A stretch of DNA of 64,000 nucleotides from an uncultured bacterium (GTDB lineage: Bacteria > Actinomycetota > Coriobacteriia > Coriobacteriales > Coriobacteriaceae): NCBI GenBank assembly GCA_905215065.1, contig CAJMOF010000010.1:35722-99721 (forward strand). Reading direction: 5' to 3'. Of this stretch, positions 49,013 to 57,364 are shown one piece after another. Position numbers and translations under genes: made by a program. The notes beneath the pieces are model-generated. The model was not told the origin of the DNA. It worked only from the letters and a program-made list of their open reading frames with translations, and did no database searches. Position 1 is the first letter of the stretch. The number at the start of each line of letters is the position of its first letter.

Positions 49013-50473
49013 TTAGAAACCCTGGCCGTAGCCCTGGCCCTGGCCCTGCTGGCCGAGCAGCTCCTCCAGGTACTGGCGCAGCTGCTCATCGGTAATACCG
49101 CCGTTGCCAGTGTCGGTTGCACTGTCGTTCTGCTGCTGGTTCTGCAGTTCCTCGTCGGAGCCCAGCTCGACGGTGACCTTCTTCTCTTCCTTGCCGCGCA
49201 TGAGCGTGATTTCGACCTTCTCGCCCACCTCGTGGCTGCGTAGTGCGATGATCAGGCCATCGGCGCTCGTAATCTCGTCGTCGCCCAGCTTGGTAATGAC
49301 ATCGCCCTCTTGGATACCGGCCTTGGCAGCAGGACCGTCCTCGACGACGCTCGCCACATACGCGCCGCTATCGGTGCTCAGCTTGTTGGTACGGGCGTTG
49401 AGCGCGTTGACGCTCGAAAGCGTGGCGCCCATGTACGGATGCACCGGCGTCTTACCGTCGATAATCTGGTCGGCAATGTTCTTGGCGTAGTTAACCGGAA
49501 TGGCAAAGCCCACGCCCGAGCTGGAGCCCGAATAGCTCTCGATGAGCGAGTTGATACCCACGAGCTCGCCGTTGTCGTTAACGAGCGCGCCGCCGGAGTT
49601 GCCCGGATTGATGGCGGCATCGGTCTGGATCATGTTGGCATAGATGGTGTTGCCGCCGGTAGAGCTCATGGCCGTGGAGCGATACAGCGCCGAGACGATA
49701 CCGGTGGAGACAGACTGTTCGTTGCCGAAGGGCGAGCCGATCGCCATGACCCACTCGCCCACGTTGAGCTTGGAGGAATCACCGATCTCAATCGGCGTGA
49801 GCTTGGAGGCGTCGGCGTCCTTGAGCTTGATGACGGCCAGGTCGCTCGAAGCGTCGTTGCCCACGAACTCGGCCTCGTAGGTGGTGCCGTCGTCCATGGT
49901 CACCACGTACTGGTCATAGCCATCGACCACGTGGTTGTTGGTGAGGATATGGCCCTCGGTATCGAGCACCACGCCCGAACCGACGCTGCCCGAGTTGTCC
50001 GACTCGTCGGCAGACTGCGAAAGCGAGCCATTCTGGCTGCCGCTCGACGTGGCGGTGATGGAAACGACGGAGGGCAGGGCCTTGGCAGAAACGGCCTCGG
50101 CCAGCGTAGTGTCCTCGGAATCGATGGTGATCTTTTGCGTCGATGAACCCGAAGCACCCGCCGTCACGGCATTCTTGCCACCGCCAATGTTGAGCGTGCC
50201 GCTCATAATGAGTGCAATGACCAGCAGGGCGCCGCAGGCACAGCCGGCAAGCGCCGTAATGAAGATCGGCAGCTTTTTGGTCTTGGTCTTGACCACCGTG
50301 TGCTTGTTTACAACCTGCTGGCCGCCCAGCGGCTTGCCGGTCTGCGTATCGTAGGCCTGCACGTAGGGAATGTTGCCGTCGGCAGGCGTCGACTCCACCT
50401 GCACGCGCGGCTGCTGCTGGGTCTCGCCGGCGTTGCCCGCATCCTGGGGACGCTGGGAATCGTACTCGCTCAT
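49013..50473 (-). CDS. HtrA/DegP-like trypsin-family serine protease with PDZ domain
   Basis: A membrane-tethered quality-control protease. The 486-residue protein has a ~75-residue cytoplasmic N-terminus, one membrane helix (LPIFITALAGCACGALLVIALI), and an extracellular protease domain with histidine in TNNHVVDGY, aspartate in SSDLAVIKL and serine in GNSGGALVN. A PDZ domain follows (GAYVASVVEDGPAAKAGIQEGDVI), then a glutamine/glycine-rich tail ending GQGQGYGQGF. ATG 50473 has GAAAGGA upstream. The topology is that of Gram-positive HtrA proteins. Single-gene unit with a clear terminator. Confidence 0.94.
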   Translation of the reverse strand: MSEYDSQRPQDAGNAGETQQQPRVQVESTPADGNIPYVQAYDTQTGKPLGGQQVVNKHTVVKTKTKKLPIFITALAGCACGALLVIALIMSGTLNIGGGKNAVTAGASGSSTQKITIDSEDTTLAEAVSAKALPSVVSITATSSGSQNGSLSQSADESDNSGSVGSGVVLDTEGHILTNNHVVDGYDQYVVTMDDGTTYEAEFVGNDASSDLAVIKLKDADASKLTPIEIGDSSKLNVGEWVMAIGSPFGNEQSVSTGIVSALYRSTAMSSTGGNTIYANMIQTDAAINPGNSGGALVNDNGELVGINSLIESYSGSSSGVGFAIPVNYAKNIADQIIDGKTPVHPYMGATLSSVNALNARTNKLSTDSGAYVASVVEDGPAAKAGIQEGDVITKLGDDEITSADGLIIALRSHEVGEKVEITLMRGKEEKKVTVELGSDEELQNQQQNDSATDTGNGGITDEQLRQYLEELLGQQGQGQGYGQGF

Positions 50474-50644
50474 AGCTGCGATCCTTTCGTCAAATAACCA
50501 AAGGCCCGCCAAACATGTGGCGGGCCATCATTGTTCACGTTGAGTTGTACCCCAATATGCGGGCGTACGTGTACGAGAACGCAATCTTTTAGGAAGGCTT
50601 AAGTTCTGCTGCAAACTCGAAAGAAACCCGCACCTGCGTCAAAA

Positions 50645-50677
50645 CCACCACAAAGGTGCCTGTCCCCTTTGTGGTGG
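50645..50677 (-). terminator. Family A hairpin repeat / terminator after the GlnR-like gene
   Basis: CCACCACAAAGG / CCTTTGTGGTGG followed by TTTTGACGC on the minus strand, five bases after the stop. Confidence 0.85.
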
Positions 50678-50681
50678 AAAT

Positions 50682-51344
50682 CTAGTCCTTAAACAGATAG
50701 CCCACGCCGCGGACGGTGGTGATGTGTGCCGCGATCTGCGGGCCCACCTTGGAGCGGATGCGTCGGATGTGCACGTCGACGGTGCGCGTGCCGCCGCAGT
50801 ACTCAAAGCCCCACACGCGGTGCAGCAGCACCTCGCGGCTGTAGGCGCGGTTGGGGTGCGTCGCCAAAAAGCTCAGCAGCGAGTACTCCATCAGCGTCAG
50901 GTCGATGGGCTCGTTATCGAGCGTCACCTGGTAGGTAGCCAGGTTGATCTCGAGGTTATCGATGTTGAGCACATCGTCGGCGGTGACGGTCTCCTCCTCG
51001 CCCATCAGGCGCTGCGCGCGAGCCTTGAGCTCGTTGGGCGTCGCCGTGGGGCATACAAAGTCGGCATGCGCGTGATTCGGCAGGCGCAGGGTGCCGAGCG
51101 CCTCGTCGTCGACGATCACCAGCATGGGAACGCCGCCGCGGTCGTCAAGCCACTTGGCAATCTGATCGATGCGGTCGCTGCGGATGCCATCGGAATCGAG
51201 AATCAGCAGGTCAAAGTCGTGCGCCGCAGTTGGCGAATCAGGGGTTGCCAGGCTCACCTCGACACCCAGGGTAGTCGTCAAGCTGCGGGCAAACTCGTGG
51301 AAGCGCGTCGTGCGCGCCATGAACAGGGCACTCTTTTCGGACAT
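50682..51344 (-). CDS. glnR: GlnR-like OmpR-family regulator
   Basis: A likely global nitrogen regulator. The 220-residue protein has an N-terminal receiver-like domain that lacks a normal phosphorylation pocket arrangement (FDLLILDSDG), and a C-terminal winged helix closely matching actinobacterial GlnR: IDLTLMEYSLLSFLATHPNRAYSREVLLHRVWGFEYCGGTRTVDVH and VRGVGYLF. No histidine kinase gene is adjacent, consistent with an orphan GlnR. It lies 50 bases after glnA on the same strand. ATG 51344 has GGAGG; an in-frame start at 51428 inside the glnA end is unlikely. The gene symbol is by resemblance and synteny. Confidence 0.8.
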   Translation of the reverse strand: MSEKSALFMARTTRFHEFARSLTTTLGVEVSLATPDSPTAAHDFDLLILDSDGIRSDRIDQIAKWLDDRGGVPMLVIVDDEALGTLRLPNHAHADFVCPTATPNELKARAQRLMGEEETVTADDVLNIDNLEINLATYQVTLDNEPIDLTLMEYSLLSFLATHPNRAYSREVLLHRVWGFEYCGGTRTVDVHIRRIRSKVGPQIAAHITTVRGVGYLFKD

Positions 51345-51394
51345 ATCGGCCTCCAAGGAAATGAGCTCAATCGTACTGGAACAAGCCAGCGTGA

Positions 51395-52732
51395 TTAGGA
51401 GTTCGCCAGGTAGTGCTTGATCTCCCACTCGGTGATCGTGGACTCAAACTTATGCCATTCGTCGCGCTTCTTTTTGAGGAAGAAGCTGTGGATGTGCTCG
51501 CCGAGGGCATCCTTCATAAACTGCGAGTCCTCAAACACGTCGAGCGCCTCTTTGAGCGAGCGCGGCAGCGGCGTATAGCCGGCCTCAACCATCTGACGGT
51601 CGGTAAGCTTGAGTGTCTCGGCCGTGGCCTCGGGCGGGAGCTCCAGCTTGCGCTCGATGCCGTCCAGACCAGCCGCCAGCGTGACGGCGTTGACCAGGTA
51701 CGGGTTGGCCATGGGATCGGGACTGCGCAGCTCGATGCGCGTGGACAGCTGCTTGCCGGGCTTGTAGACCGGAATGCGGACCATACTCGCGCGGTTGCGC
51801 AGGCCCCACGTGGCGTACTGCGGCACGGAGTCGCCGCCCGTGGTAATGCGCTTGTACGAGTTGACCGTGGGGTTGGTGATGGCGCTGATCTCGCGCGCGT
51901 GCGCCAGGATGCCGGCCATGTAGTGCTTGGCGATATCGGAGAGGTGGTACTTCTCGTCGTCCTCGCCCCAAAAGACGTTGTTGCCGTCGTGGTCGAATAG
52001 CGACTGGCACAGGAACATAGCGCTGCCGTCTTCGCCTGCCAACGGCTTGGGCATAAAGGAGGCGTGGCAACCGCTCTCGTAAGCCTGCTGCTTAATGATG
52101 AGCTTGGCCGTGGTGATGGCGTCGGACATGCTCAGGGCCTCGGCGTGGCGCAGGCTCATGCCGTGCTGCGAGCGACCGGCGGCGTGGAAGGTGTACTCCA
52201 CGGGCACGGACATCTTCTCGAGCGTGAGGACCGTGTTGCGGCGCAGGTCGCGGGCGGCATCGCTCACCGAAAGATCGAAGTAGCCCACGTTGTCGAGCGG
52301 CTCGGGCGTGTGCTCGTCGGGGAAGTAGTAATACTCCAGCTCGGCACCAACGTTGAGTAGGTAGCCGGCCTTCTCGGCCTTGTGGAACATGCGGCGCAGG
52401 GCATCGCGCGGGTCGCCGGCGAAGGGCTTGCAATCGGGGGTGCATACGTCGCAAAACACACGGGCGACGCCGTTGTGGCTCGGACGCCACGGCAAAATCT
52501 GGAAGGTCGAGGCATCAGGGAACGCCAGCATGTCGGCTTCCTCGGGCGTGGCAAAGCCCTCGATGGCCGAGCCGTCAAAGCCAATGCCCTCCTCAAAAGC
52601 GACCTCGAGGTCCTCGGGGCTAATAGCAAAGTTTTTGAGGCGGCCGAGAATGTCGACAAACCACAGACGCACAAAGCGGATATCACGCTGCTCTACGGAG
52701 CGGAGTACGTAATCGATGTTCTGCTGGTTCAT
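51395..52732 (-). CDS. glnA: Glutamine synthetase, type I (alpha)
   Basis: Makes glutamine from glutamate, ammonia and ATP in the cytoplasm. The 445-residue length and lack of the adenylylation insert place it in the GSI-alpha group, as in Bacillus and clostridia. Motifs include the N-terminal FVDILGRLKNFAISPEDLE, GFDGSAIEGF, EYYYFPD, the ATP-binding HASFMPKP, and the glutamate-binding NPTVNSYKR. A GAAAGGGGAG site precedes the ATG. The following gene encodes a GlnR-like regulator, suggesting nitrogen-responsive control. Confidence 0.97.
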   Translation of the reverse strand: MNQQNIDYVLRSVEQRDIRFVRLWFVDILGRLKNFAISPEDLEVAFEEGIGFDGSAIEGFATPEEADMLAFPDASTFQILPWRPSHNGVARVFCDVCTPDCKPFAGDPRDALRRMFHKAEKAGYLLNVGAELEYYYFPDEHTPEPLDNVGYFDLSVSDAARDLRRNTVLTLEKMSVPVEYTFHAAGRSQHGMSLRHAEALSMSDAITTAKLIIKQQAYESGCHASFMPKPLAGEDGSAMFLCQSLFDHDGNNVFWGEDDEKYHLSDIAKHYMAGILAHAREISAITNPTVNSYKRITTGGDSVPQYATWGLRNRASMVRIPVYKPGKQLSTRIELRSPDPMANPYLVNAVTLAAGLDGIERKLELPPEATAETLKLTDRQMVEAGYTPLPRSLKEALDVFEDSQFMKDALGEHIHSFFLKKKRDEWHKFESTITEWEIKHYLANS

Positions 52733-52867
52733 GTCGCTCCCCTTTCTTTCGGGCGGGTTTCGACTGGTCTATATCGCAGATACTATCGCAGAAAAATGTT
52801 TCCGCAGGGTTAAAGCGTATCAAGCGCTCAAAAAAACGTGCGCGAGCAGACCGTTGCGAACGAGCGG

Positions 52868-53890
52868 CTAGCGTAAGGTCGAGGCGCGGTGTTCGATGTG
52901 GCCGGGGATCTCGATGCGCTTGGGGGCGAGCTTTGCGGCATCGCCCACCGTAGTGGTAACGATGTCGATGCGTTCGGACAGACGCTCGACTACGCGCTCG
53001 GCAATGGTGAGGGTGTCCTGCGCGGCCGTGGTCACACCGCCAAAGAGCACGTGGTTCCAGGGGTAATCGTCAAACGTCGCAATCTTGAGGCCAGCCGGCA
53101 ACGAAGGTCCCAACTGTGCCAGCGCCTCGGTCAGGCGCAGGAAGACCAGACCGTTGACGGCAATGAGGCCGAGCTTTTTACCCGCATAGTCACGGATAGC
53201 TCCGTCCAGACGGCTGACACCCGTGGCGCCACCGTCTGCCAGGGTAACGACCTCGCCTGCCAAGCCGCGGCGCGAGAGCTCGCCCGCAAAGGCCTCGGCA
53301 CGCTCGCGACGCACAGGGCTGTCATCGCTTGCCTCGGTAAGCAGGCACAGACGCTCGCTGCCCGCAGCTACCAAGGCATCTACCAGGCCGGCGACCAGCT
53401 CACGGTTGTTAGATGTCACCAGATCAATGCCGCCGGCGGCAACATCGCGGTCGAGTAGCACGACGGGCAGGCGTCCCGCGGCTGCGGCGATTGCCTCGTC
53501 GTTGCCGCCGCAGGTATTGACGACCAGACCGTCCACGCCGGCATCGATAAGCCTGGTGAGCGACTCCGCTTCCTTGGCAGGGTCGTTGCCGCTAATGGCC
53601 GTCATGAGCGAGCAGCCGCGCGCGGCGGCGCTGGCGGAAAGGCCCTCGAGCATGGCGCTGGAGAACGGATTGGCGATGTCGGCCAGGATCACGCCGATCA
53701 GGTTAGTGCGCGAGCTGCGCAGGTTGCGCGCGGCAGCACGCGGACGATAGCCGGTGCGCTCGATGACCTCGGCGATGCGAGCACGGGTTTCCTCGGTCAT
53801 CTGTCCGGGGCGGTTGTTGAGATAGCGCGAGACCGTGGCCGGGCTCACGCCCGCCTCGGCGGCAATGTCTTTGATTCTCATCTGCGCCAT
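52868..53890 (-). CDS. LacI-family repressor, probable regulator of KDG catabolism
   Basis: The 340-residue protein has the N-terminal LacI helix-turn-helix (MRIKDIAAEAGVSPATVSRYLNNR), the hinge helix (RPRAAARNLRSSRTNLIGVIL) and a periplasmic-binding-like sensor domain (~60-330). It is divergent from kdgK across a 235-bp region holding the operators ACGAAACCGATTTCGT and a partial repeat, so it probably represses kdgK. The same operator lies before the YczE-like gene at 57.6 kb. It resembles KdgR of Gram-positive pectin/uronate degraders. The start at 53890 gives the family N-terminus; a GGGGTGCG stretch may serve as ribosome site. Confidence 0.9.
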   Translation of the reverse strand: MAQMRIKDIAAEAGVSPATVSRYLNNRPGQMTEETRARIAEVIERTGYRPRAAARNLRSSRTNLIGVILADIANPFSSAMLEGLSASAAARGCSLMTAISGNDPAKEAESLTRLIDAGVDGLVVNTCGGNDEAIAAAAGRLPVVLLDRDVAAGGIDLVTSNNRELVAGLVDALVAAGSERLCLLTEASDDSPVRRERAEAFAGELSRRGLAGEVVTLADGGATGVSRLDGAIRDYAGKKLGLIAVNGLVFLRLTEALAQLGPSLPAGLKIATFDDYPWNHVLFGGVTTAAQDTLTIAERVVERLSERIDIVTTTVGDAAKLAPKRIEIPGHIEHRASTLR

Positions 53891-53955
53891 AGCGCACCCC
53901 GTTTCCCAATTGTCGGCAGTCTGAGCCATTTTAGGCATTTTTTTAAAAATCTCGC

Positions 53956-54021
53956 TTGCAAAACGTTGTAGGTGAGTATACTACAAGTCGAAACGAAACC
54001 GATTTCGTAAACCGATTTCGG
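53956..54021 (+). promoter_or_regulatory. kdgK promoter with LacI-type operator
   Basis: TTGCAA (53956-53961), 15 bases, TATACT (53977-53982). The operator ACGAAACCGATTTCGT (53993-54008) follows at about +1, plus an overlapping AAACCGATTTCGG (54009-54021). The same promoter-operator layout is at 57307-57357. Confidence 0.7.
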
Positions 54022-54024
54022 CAA

Positions 54025-54082
54025 GCGTTGGCACGGAGGTGCAAAGATGTACCCTACCGTCTTGGCACCTCCGTGCCAACGC
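54025..54082 (+). ncRNA. 5'-UTR hairpin with conserved 22-nt loop (copy 1)
   Basis: A perfect 18-bp stem GCGTTGGCACGGAGGTGC (54025-54042) with its complement (54065-54082). The 22-nt loop contains GTACCCTACCGTCTTG and is nearly identical to the loop of the hairpin at 57365-57414, while the stem sequence is unrelated. It begins right after the operator, so it is near the 5' end of the kdgK mRNA. Confidence 0.7.
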
Positions 54083-54125
54083 CATATCAAAGGTGTACGC
54101 ACGAGTAAGAAGGAGCTGCGCGACC

Positions 54126-55160
54126 ATGGGTAAAACGGTTCTTACCTTCGGCGAGATCATGATGAGGCTCTCGCCCAAAGATCATCTGCGCATTGAGCAG
54201 GCGACCGAGTTTGATGTCCGCTACGGCGGCGCCGAAGCCAACACCGCGCTTTCCCTGGCCTACCAGGGTGACAAGGCAGCTTACGTCTCCGTTGTCCCGG
54301 CCAACCGTCTGGGCGAGTGCGCCCTGCGTTCGCTGAAGGTCTACGACGTCGATACCTCGCGCGTCGTGCGCCAGGGCGACCGTCTTGGTTCCTATGTGTT
54401 TGAGGTCGGCGCCTCGCAGCGCGGCAACGGCTGCGTCTACGACCGCAAGTACTCTGCCATCAACATGGCCAAGCGCGACGTCTTTGACTGGGACGAGATC
54501 CTCAAGGGTGTCGATGTCTTCTACTTCTCCGGCGTGACGCCCGCCGTCTCCGACGAGATGGCCGCCGCCTGCAAGGATGCCCTCACCGCCTGCCGCGCCA
54601 AGGGCATCACCACCGTTTGCGACGTGAACTATCGCGGCAAGATGTGGTCGCCCGAGAAGTCGCAGGCCACCATGAAGGAACTCCTGCCGCTCGTTGACAT
54701 CTGCATTGCCAACGACGAGGACGCTCCTGCCGGCCTCGGTATGACCTGCGTCTCCGGCTCCCTTGCCCACGGCATCGAGGAGCGCGACACCTACGTCGAG
54801 ATGGCCCGTCAGATCTGCGCCGAGTACGGTTGCAAGAAGGTCGCCTCGGTCGTCCGCAACATCTCCTGCGTCGAGCGCTCCATTTGGATGGGCATGCTCT
54901 TTGACGCCGAGAGCGGCGAGCACTGGTTCTCCCCTGCTCACGACGTGCACGTGCTCGAGGGCGTTGCCGCCGGCGACGCTTTCAACGCCGGCCTCGTCCA
55001 TGCCCTCATCAACGACTTTGCCCCGCAGGACGCCGTCAACTACGCGATTGCGGCCTCGATCCTCAAGCTCACCATCAAGGGCGATTCCAACCTGGTGACC
55101 GCAGACGAGATCGCAGCCGTGGCATCCGCCGCCGACGGTGGCACCCGCGTCGCCCGTTAA
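54126..55160 (+). CDS. kdgK: 2-keto-3-deoxygluconate kinase (PfkB family)
   Basis: Phosphorylates KDG to KDPG, the step before Eda. The 344-residue sugar kinase has the family opening KTVLTFGEIMMRLSPKD, the substrate loop YGGAEANTALSLA, VFYFSGVTPAVS, and the PfkB signature VLEGVAAGDAFNAGLVHAL with the catalytic base Asp. A (G/A)AGD form with Ala is unusual but seen in some members. AAGGAGC precedes the ATG. It is followed, after a 255-bp gap with a structured RNA element, by eda on the same strand, and is opposed by a LacI repressor gene. Confidence 0.9.
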   Translation: MGKTVLTFGEIMMRLSPKDHLRIEQATEFDVRYGGAEANTALSLAYQGDKAAYVSVVPANRLGECALRSLKVYDVDTSRVVRQGDRLGSYVFEVGASQRGNGCVYDRKYSAINMAKRDVFDWDEILKGVDVFYFSGVTPAVSDEMAAACKDALTACRAKGITTVCDVNYRGKMWSPEKSQATMKELLPLVDICIANDEDAPAGLGMTCVSGSLAHGIEERDTYVEMARQICAEYGCKKVASVVRNISCVERSIWMGMLFDAESGEHWFSPAHDVHVLEGVAAGDAFNAGLVHALINDFAPQDAVNYAIAASILKLTIKGDSNLVTADEIAAVASAADGGTRVAR

Positions 55161-55231
55161 TTCGTTCCCCATTCCGCGGACTGCAGCTTTCCATACCCAT
55201 ACCTCTGCAGCCCGCTCCCCGATTCCTCCAG

Positions 55232-55363
55232 CCAGGTAGAACCACTTAGTCCCATTCCGGTTTTGTCTGGCATTCCTTCACGACTGGCCTCGTAGCCGGT
55301 TCCGAAATTGCTTGTGACCCAAGCAGTGCCTCCGATAACCAATCCGGAACCGGCTCATGGCCA
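55232..55363 (+). ncRNA. Candidate structured RNA/riboswitch-like element before eda (copy 1)
   Basis: P1: CCAGGTAGAACC (55232-55243) pairs with GGTTTTGTCTGG (55259-55270), loop ACTTAGTCCCATTCC. Joint ATTCCTTCACGACTG. P2: GCCGGTTCC (55295-55303) with GGAACCGGC (55346-55354), extended by TGGCC / GGCCA. Inside P2 is P3 TGCTTG / CAAGCA, then the strand GTGCCTCCGATAACC. All stems differ from copy 2 (57440-57565) but still pair; loops and joints are conserved. It ends 52 bases before the eda ATG. The rest of the 255-base gap has a short CTGCAG-stem hairpin at 55176-55215. Confidence 0.8.
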
Positions 55364-55415
55364 ATCTTCTTTGGCAATCACGCGCCCGTGCGCGCCTCAC
55401 ATCGAAAGGAACACT

Positions 55416-56057
55416 ATGTTCGATCAGTTCTACACCACGCTTGAATCCTTGGGCATCGTGCCGGTCGTCGTGCTCGATAAGGTCGAGGACGCCGCACCGC
55501 TCGCCCACGCCCTTATGGCAGCCGGCATGAAGTCCGCCGAGGTCACCTTCCGCACTGCCTGCGCCGCCGAGTGCATCGCCGCTATGGCCGAGGCCGAGCC
55601 CGAGATGTGCGTCGGCGCCGGCACCGTCCTGACCGTCGAGCAGGTTGAGCAGGCCCGCGCCGCCGGTGCCAAGTTCATCGTCTCCCCGGGTTACAACGAG
55701 GACGTCGTGAAGCACTGCATCGACATCGACCTGCCAGTGCTGCCCGGCACCGTGACCCCCTCCGAGGTTACCGCCGCCGAGAACCTGGGCCTCAAGGTCA
55801 CCAAGTTCTTCCCCGCGGCTCAGTACGGCGGCCTCAACACCATCAAGGCCCTCGCCGCTCCGTTTGTCGGTCATCGCTTTATGCCCACCGGCGGCGTGAG
55901 CACCGCCAACGTCGAGGAGTACCTGAGCTCCAGCGCCATCATCGCCTGCGGTGGCACCTGGATGGTCAAGCCGGCCCTGTTCGCCGACGGCGACTTTTCC
56001 AAGGTCGAGCAGATCGCCCGCGAGGCCATGGACGTCGTCAAGAAGGTCCGCGGCTAG
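55416..56057 (+). CDS. eda: KDPG/KHG aldolase
   Basis: Splits 2-keto-3-deoxy-6-phosphogluconate into pyruvate and glyceraldehyde-3-phosphate, ending the uronate/Entner-Doudoroff branch. The 213-residue class I aldolase has the catalytic glutamate in SAEVTFRT, GAGTVLTVEQ, the phosphate-binding region and the Schiff-base lysine in LKVTKFFPAA, then FMPTGGVS. ATG 55416 sits behind GAAAGGA; a longer frame upstream reads through the RNA element and is not likely used. A terminator follows. Confidence 0.95.
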   Translation: MFDQFYTTLESLGIVPVVVLDKVEDAAPLAHALMAAGMKSAEVTFRTACAAECIAAMAEAEPEMCVGAGTVLTVEQVEQARAAGAKFIVSPGYNEDVVKHCIDIDLPVLPGTVTPSEVTAAENLGLKVTKFFPAAQYGGLNTIKALAAPFVGHRFMPTGGVSTANVEEYLSSSAIIACGGTWMVKPALFADGDFSKVEQIAREAMDVVKKVRG

Positions 56058-56075
56058 GTTTAGCTCTCTATCGTG

Positions 56076-56112
56076 AAAGGGGGCGTGTCCTAGACCTCGC
56101 CCCCTTTCTTTT
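56076..56112 (+). terminator. Terminator after eda
   Basis: AAAGGGGGCG / CGCCCCCTTT with a 12-nt loop, followed by CTTTT, 18 bases after the stop. Confidence 0.92.
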
Positions 56113-56213
56113 AAAGCGGCTCGGAAGCGCGCCGTTTCCGTCACGAACAAGAACCGAAACCGTCTTGTATGCTGATAGAACGTGACGGAAGCGACACGCC
56201 CCCGAGCCGCTTT
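56113..56213. repeat. Nested long inverted repeat downstream of eda
   Basis: AAAGCGGCTCGG (56113-56124) pairs with CCGAGCCGCTTT (56202-56213). Inside, TTCCGTCACG (56136-56145) pairs with CGTGACGGAA (56181-56190), and CAAGA / TCTTG forms an apical stem. Overall about 100 bases, not coding. Confidence 0.7.
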
Positions 56214-56275
56214 GTCTACTCGGCTGGCAGTCGCACTCAGCTGAGCCACCTCGACAAAAGCCAGTCCACCAAAAC

Positions 56276-56346
56276 AGCTGCGGCGCCGTCTGGAGGAATG
56301 AACCCTTGCTTCCGGTCTTTTCCTCCAAGCGGCGCCGCAGCTTTTT
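56276..56346 (+). terminator. Strong two-step hairpin with T-run
   Basis: AGCTGCGGCGCC / GGCGCCGCAGCT with an inner GGAGGAA / TTCCTCC pairing and a 21-nt loop, followed by TTTTT on the plus strand. No plus-strand gene ends nearby, so it may end read-through or a small transcript from 56.1 kb. Confidence 0.65.
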
Positions 56347-56452
56347 CATGCCCCGGTAGCGCCTCGCACTTGCGGTGAAATACGGGCTGCTTACGCCGCC
56401 AGAGCCGCAAAACAGTCCCTATTTAACCGCAACTAATAAAGAAGAGGACGAA

Positions 56453-57145
56453 TTAGATTGCCGAGTCTTTGGGCAGCTCAAAGTAGTCGGGATGTAAGGC
56501 GATAACCGGGCCCTGTTCCTCGGGCATCAGATGCAGGTGCGTCTCTGCCAGATAGCTCGCCGTGTCGGTATCGCCCTTCTTAATGGCCTCGAGAATCCGG
56601 CGATGCTGCCGACGAATCGGCTCCCAATCCAGATCCTGCGACACCATACGTAACCAGTTGTATCGCTCAAAATGCGTGTTGACGCTCTTCATCCAATCCC
56701 ACAACATATGACGGCCGGCAATCTCAAAACACGTCTCATGGAACAGGTTGTCCAGATCGAAAAAACGACGCGTTTCGCGATGGTCGAGCGACTCGGACTC
56801 GGCAAGAATCTGCTCCAGCCGATGCTTTTGCTCGGACGTGGCGGCCGAGCAGCATTTGATGAGCACGCTTCTCTCGAGCTTCTCGCGCAAGAAGCAGGCG
56901 TTCTCGGCACGCTCCATGCTAATTCTTGAGACATAGGTGCCGCTTTTGGGGCGGGTTTCCACCAGCTCCTGCTCACGCAGACGCACAAAGGACTCGCGAA
57001 TGGGAGTGCGCCCGATTCCCGTCTCCTTTTCCAGACCAATCGCCGAAAGACGTGTGCCGGGCTTGAGCTCGGCATAGATGATCTTAGAGCGCAATGCGTT
57101 GTATGCCTGGTCTTGCAGGCTCTGATAATGCTGGTGCTGTTCCAT
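56453..57145 (-). CDS. GntR-family regulator (FadR/FCD subfamily)
   Basis: A 230-residue regulator with an N-terminal winged helix (QDQAYNALRSKIIYAELKPGTRLS..GIGRTPIRESFVRLREQELVE) and a C-terminal FCD ligand domain (ENACFLREKLE, DNLFHETCFEIAG, QHRRILEAIKKGD), in which the paired histidines often bind a metal with a sugar acid. Many such proteins (UxuR, ExuR, LldR) sense uronates. A perfect palindrome TTAGGTGAACGTTCACCTAA lies 126 bases upstream and recurs before the dehydrogenase gene at 60.2 kb, so it is the likely operator. ATG 57145 follows GAGGGC; an in-frame GTG at 57187 is a weaker choice. Confidence 0.9.
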   Translation of the reverse strand: MEQHQHYQSLQDQAYNALRSKIIYAELKPGTRLSAIGLEKETGIGRTPIRESFVRLREQELVETRPKSGTYVSRISMERAENACFLREKLERSVLIKCCSAATSEQKHRLEQILAESESLDHRETRRFFDLDNLFHETCFEIAGRHMLWDWMKSVNTHFERYNWLRMVSQDLDWEPIRRQHRRILEAIKKGDTDTASYLAETHLHLMPEEQGPVIALHPDYFELPKDSAI

Positions 57146-57270
57146 AAAGCCCTCGAATGAAGCCCACGGTTTGTCGAATAACTCCACGTAATACTATCGC
57201 ATCCCCCATCCCACGGCGATGTTTGAGGGGTAGGGCCGGGATTCGGCTTTTGACCGATAAGTTGTTGCAA

Positions 57271-57290
57271 TTAGGTGAACGTTCACCTAA
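57271..57290. promoter_or_regulatory. Perfect 20-bp palindrome, likely GntR operator
   Basis: TTAGGTGAACGTTCACCTAA, in the divergent region between the GntR gene and the YczE-like gene, 17 bases upstream of the latter's -35. The core GTGAACGTTCAC recurs at 60100-60111. Confidence 0.7.
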
Positions 57291-57306
57291 TTTCTTCTAT
57301 TTCGCT

Positions 57307-57357
57307 TTGCAAATGGATTCCCATACGTATACTAAATCTCAACGAAACCGATTTCGT
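57307..57357 (+). promoter_or_regulatory. Promoter with LacI-type operator for the YczE-like gene
   Basis: TTGCAA (57307-57312), 15 bases, TATACT (57328-57333), then ACGAAACCGATTTCGT (57342-57357), identical in layout to the kdgK promoter. Confidence 0.7.
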
Positions 57358-57364
57358 CAAGCCT

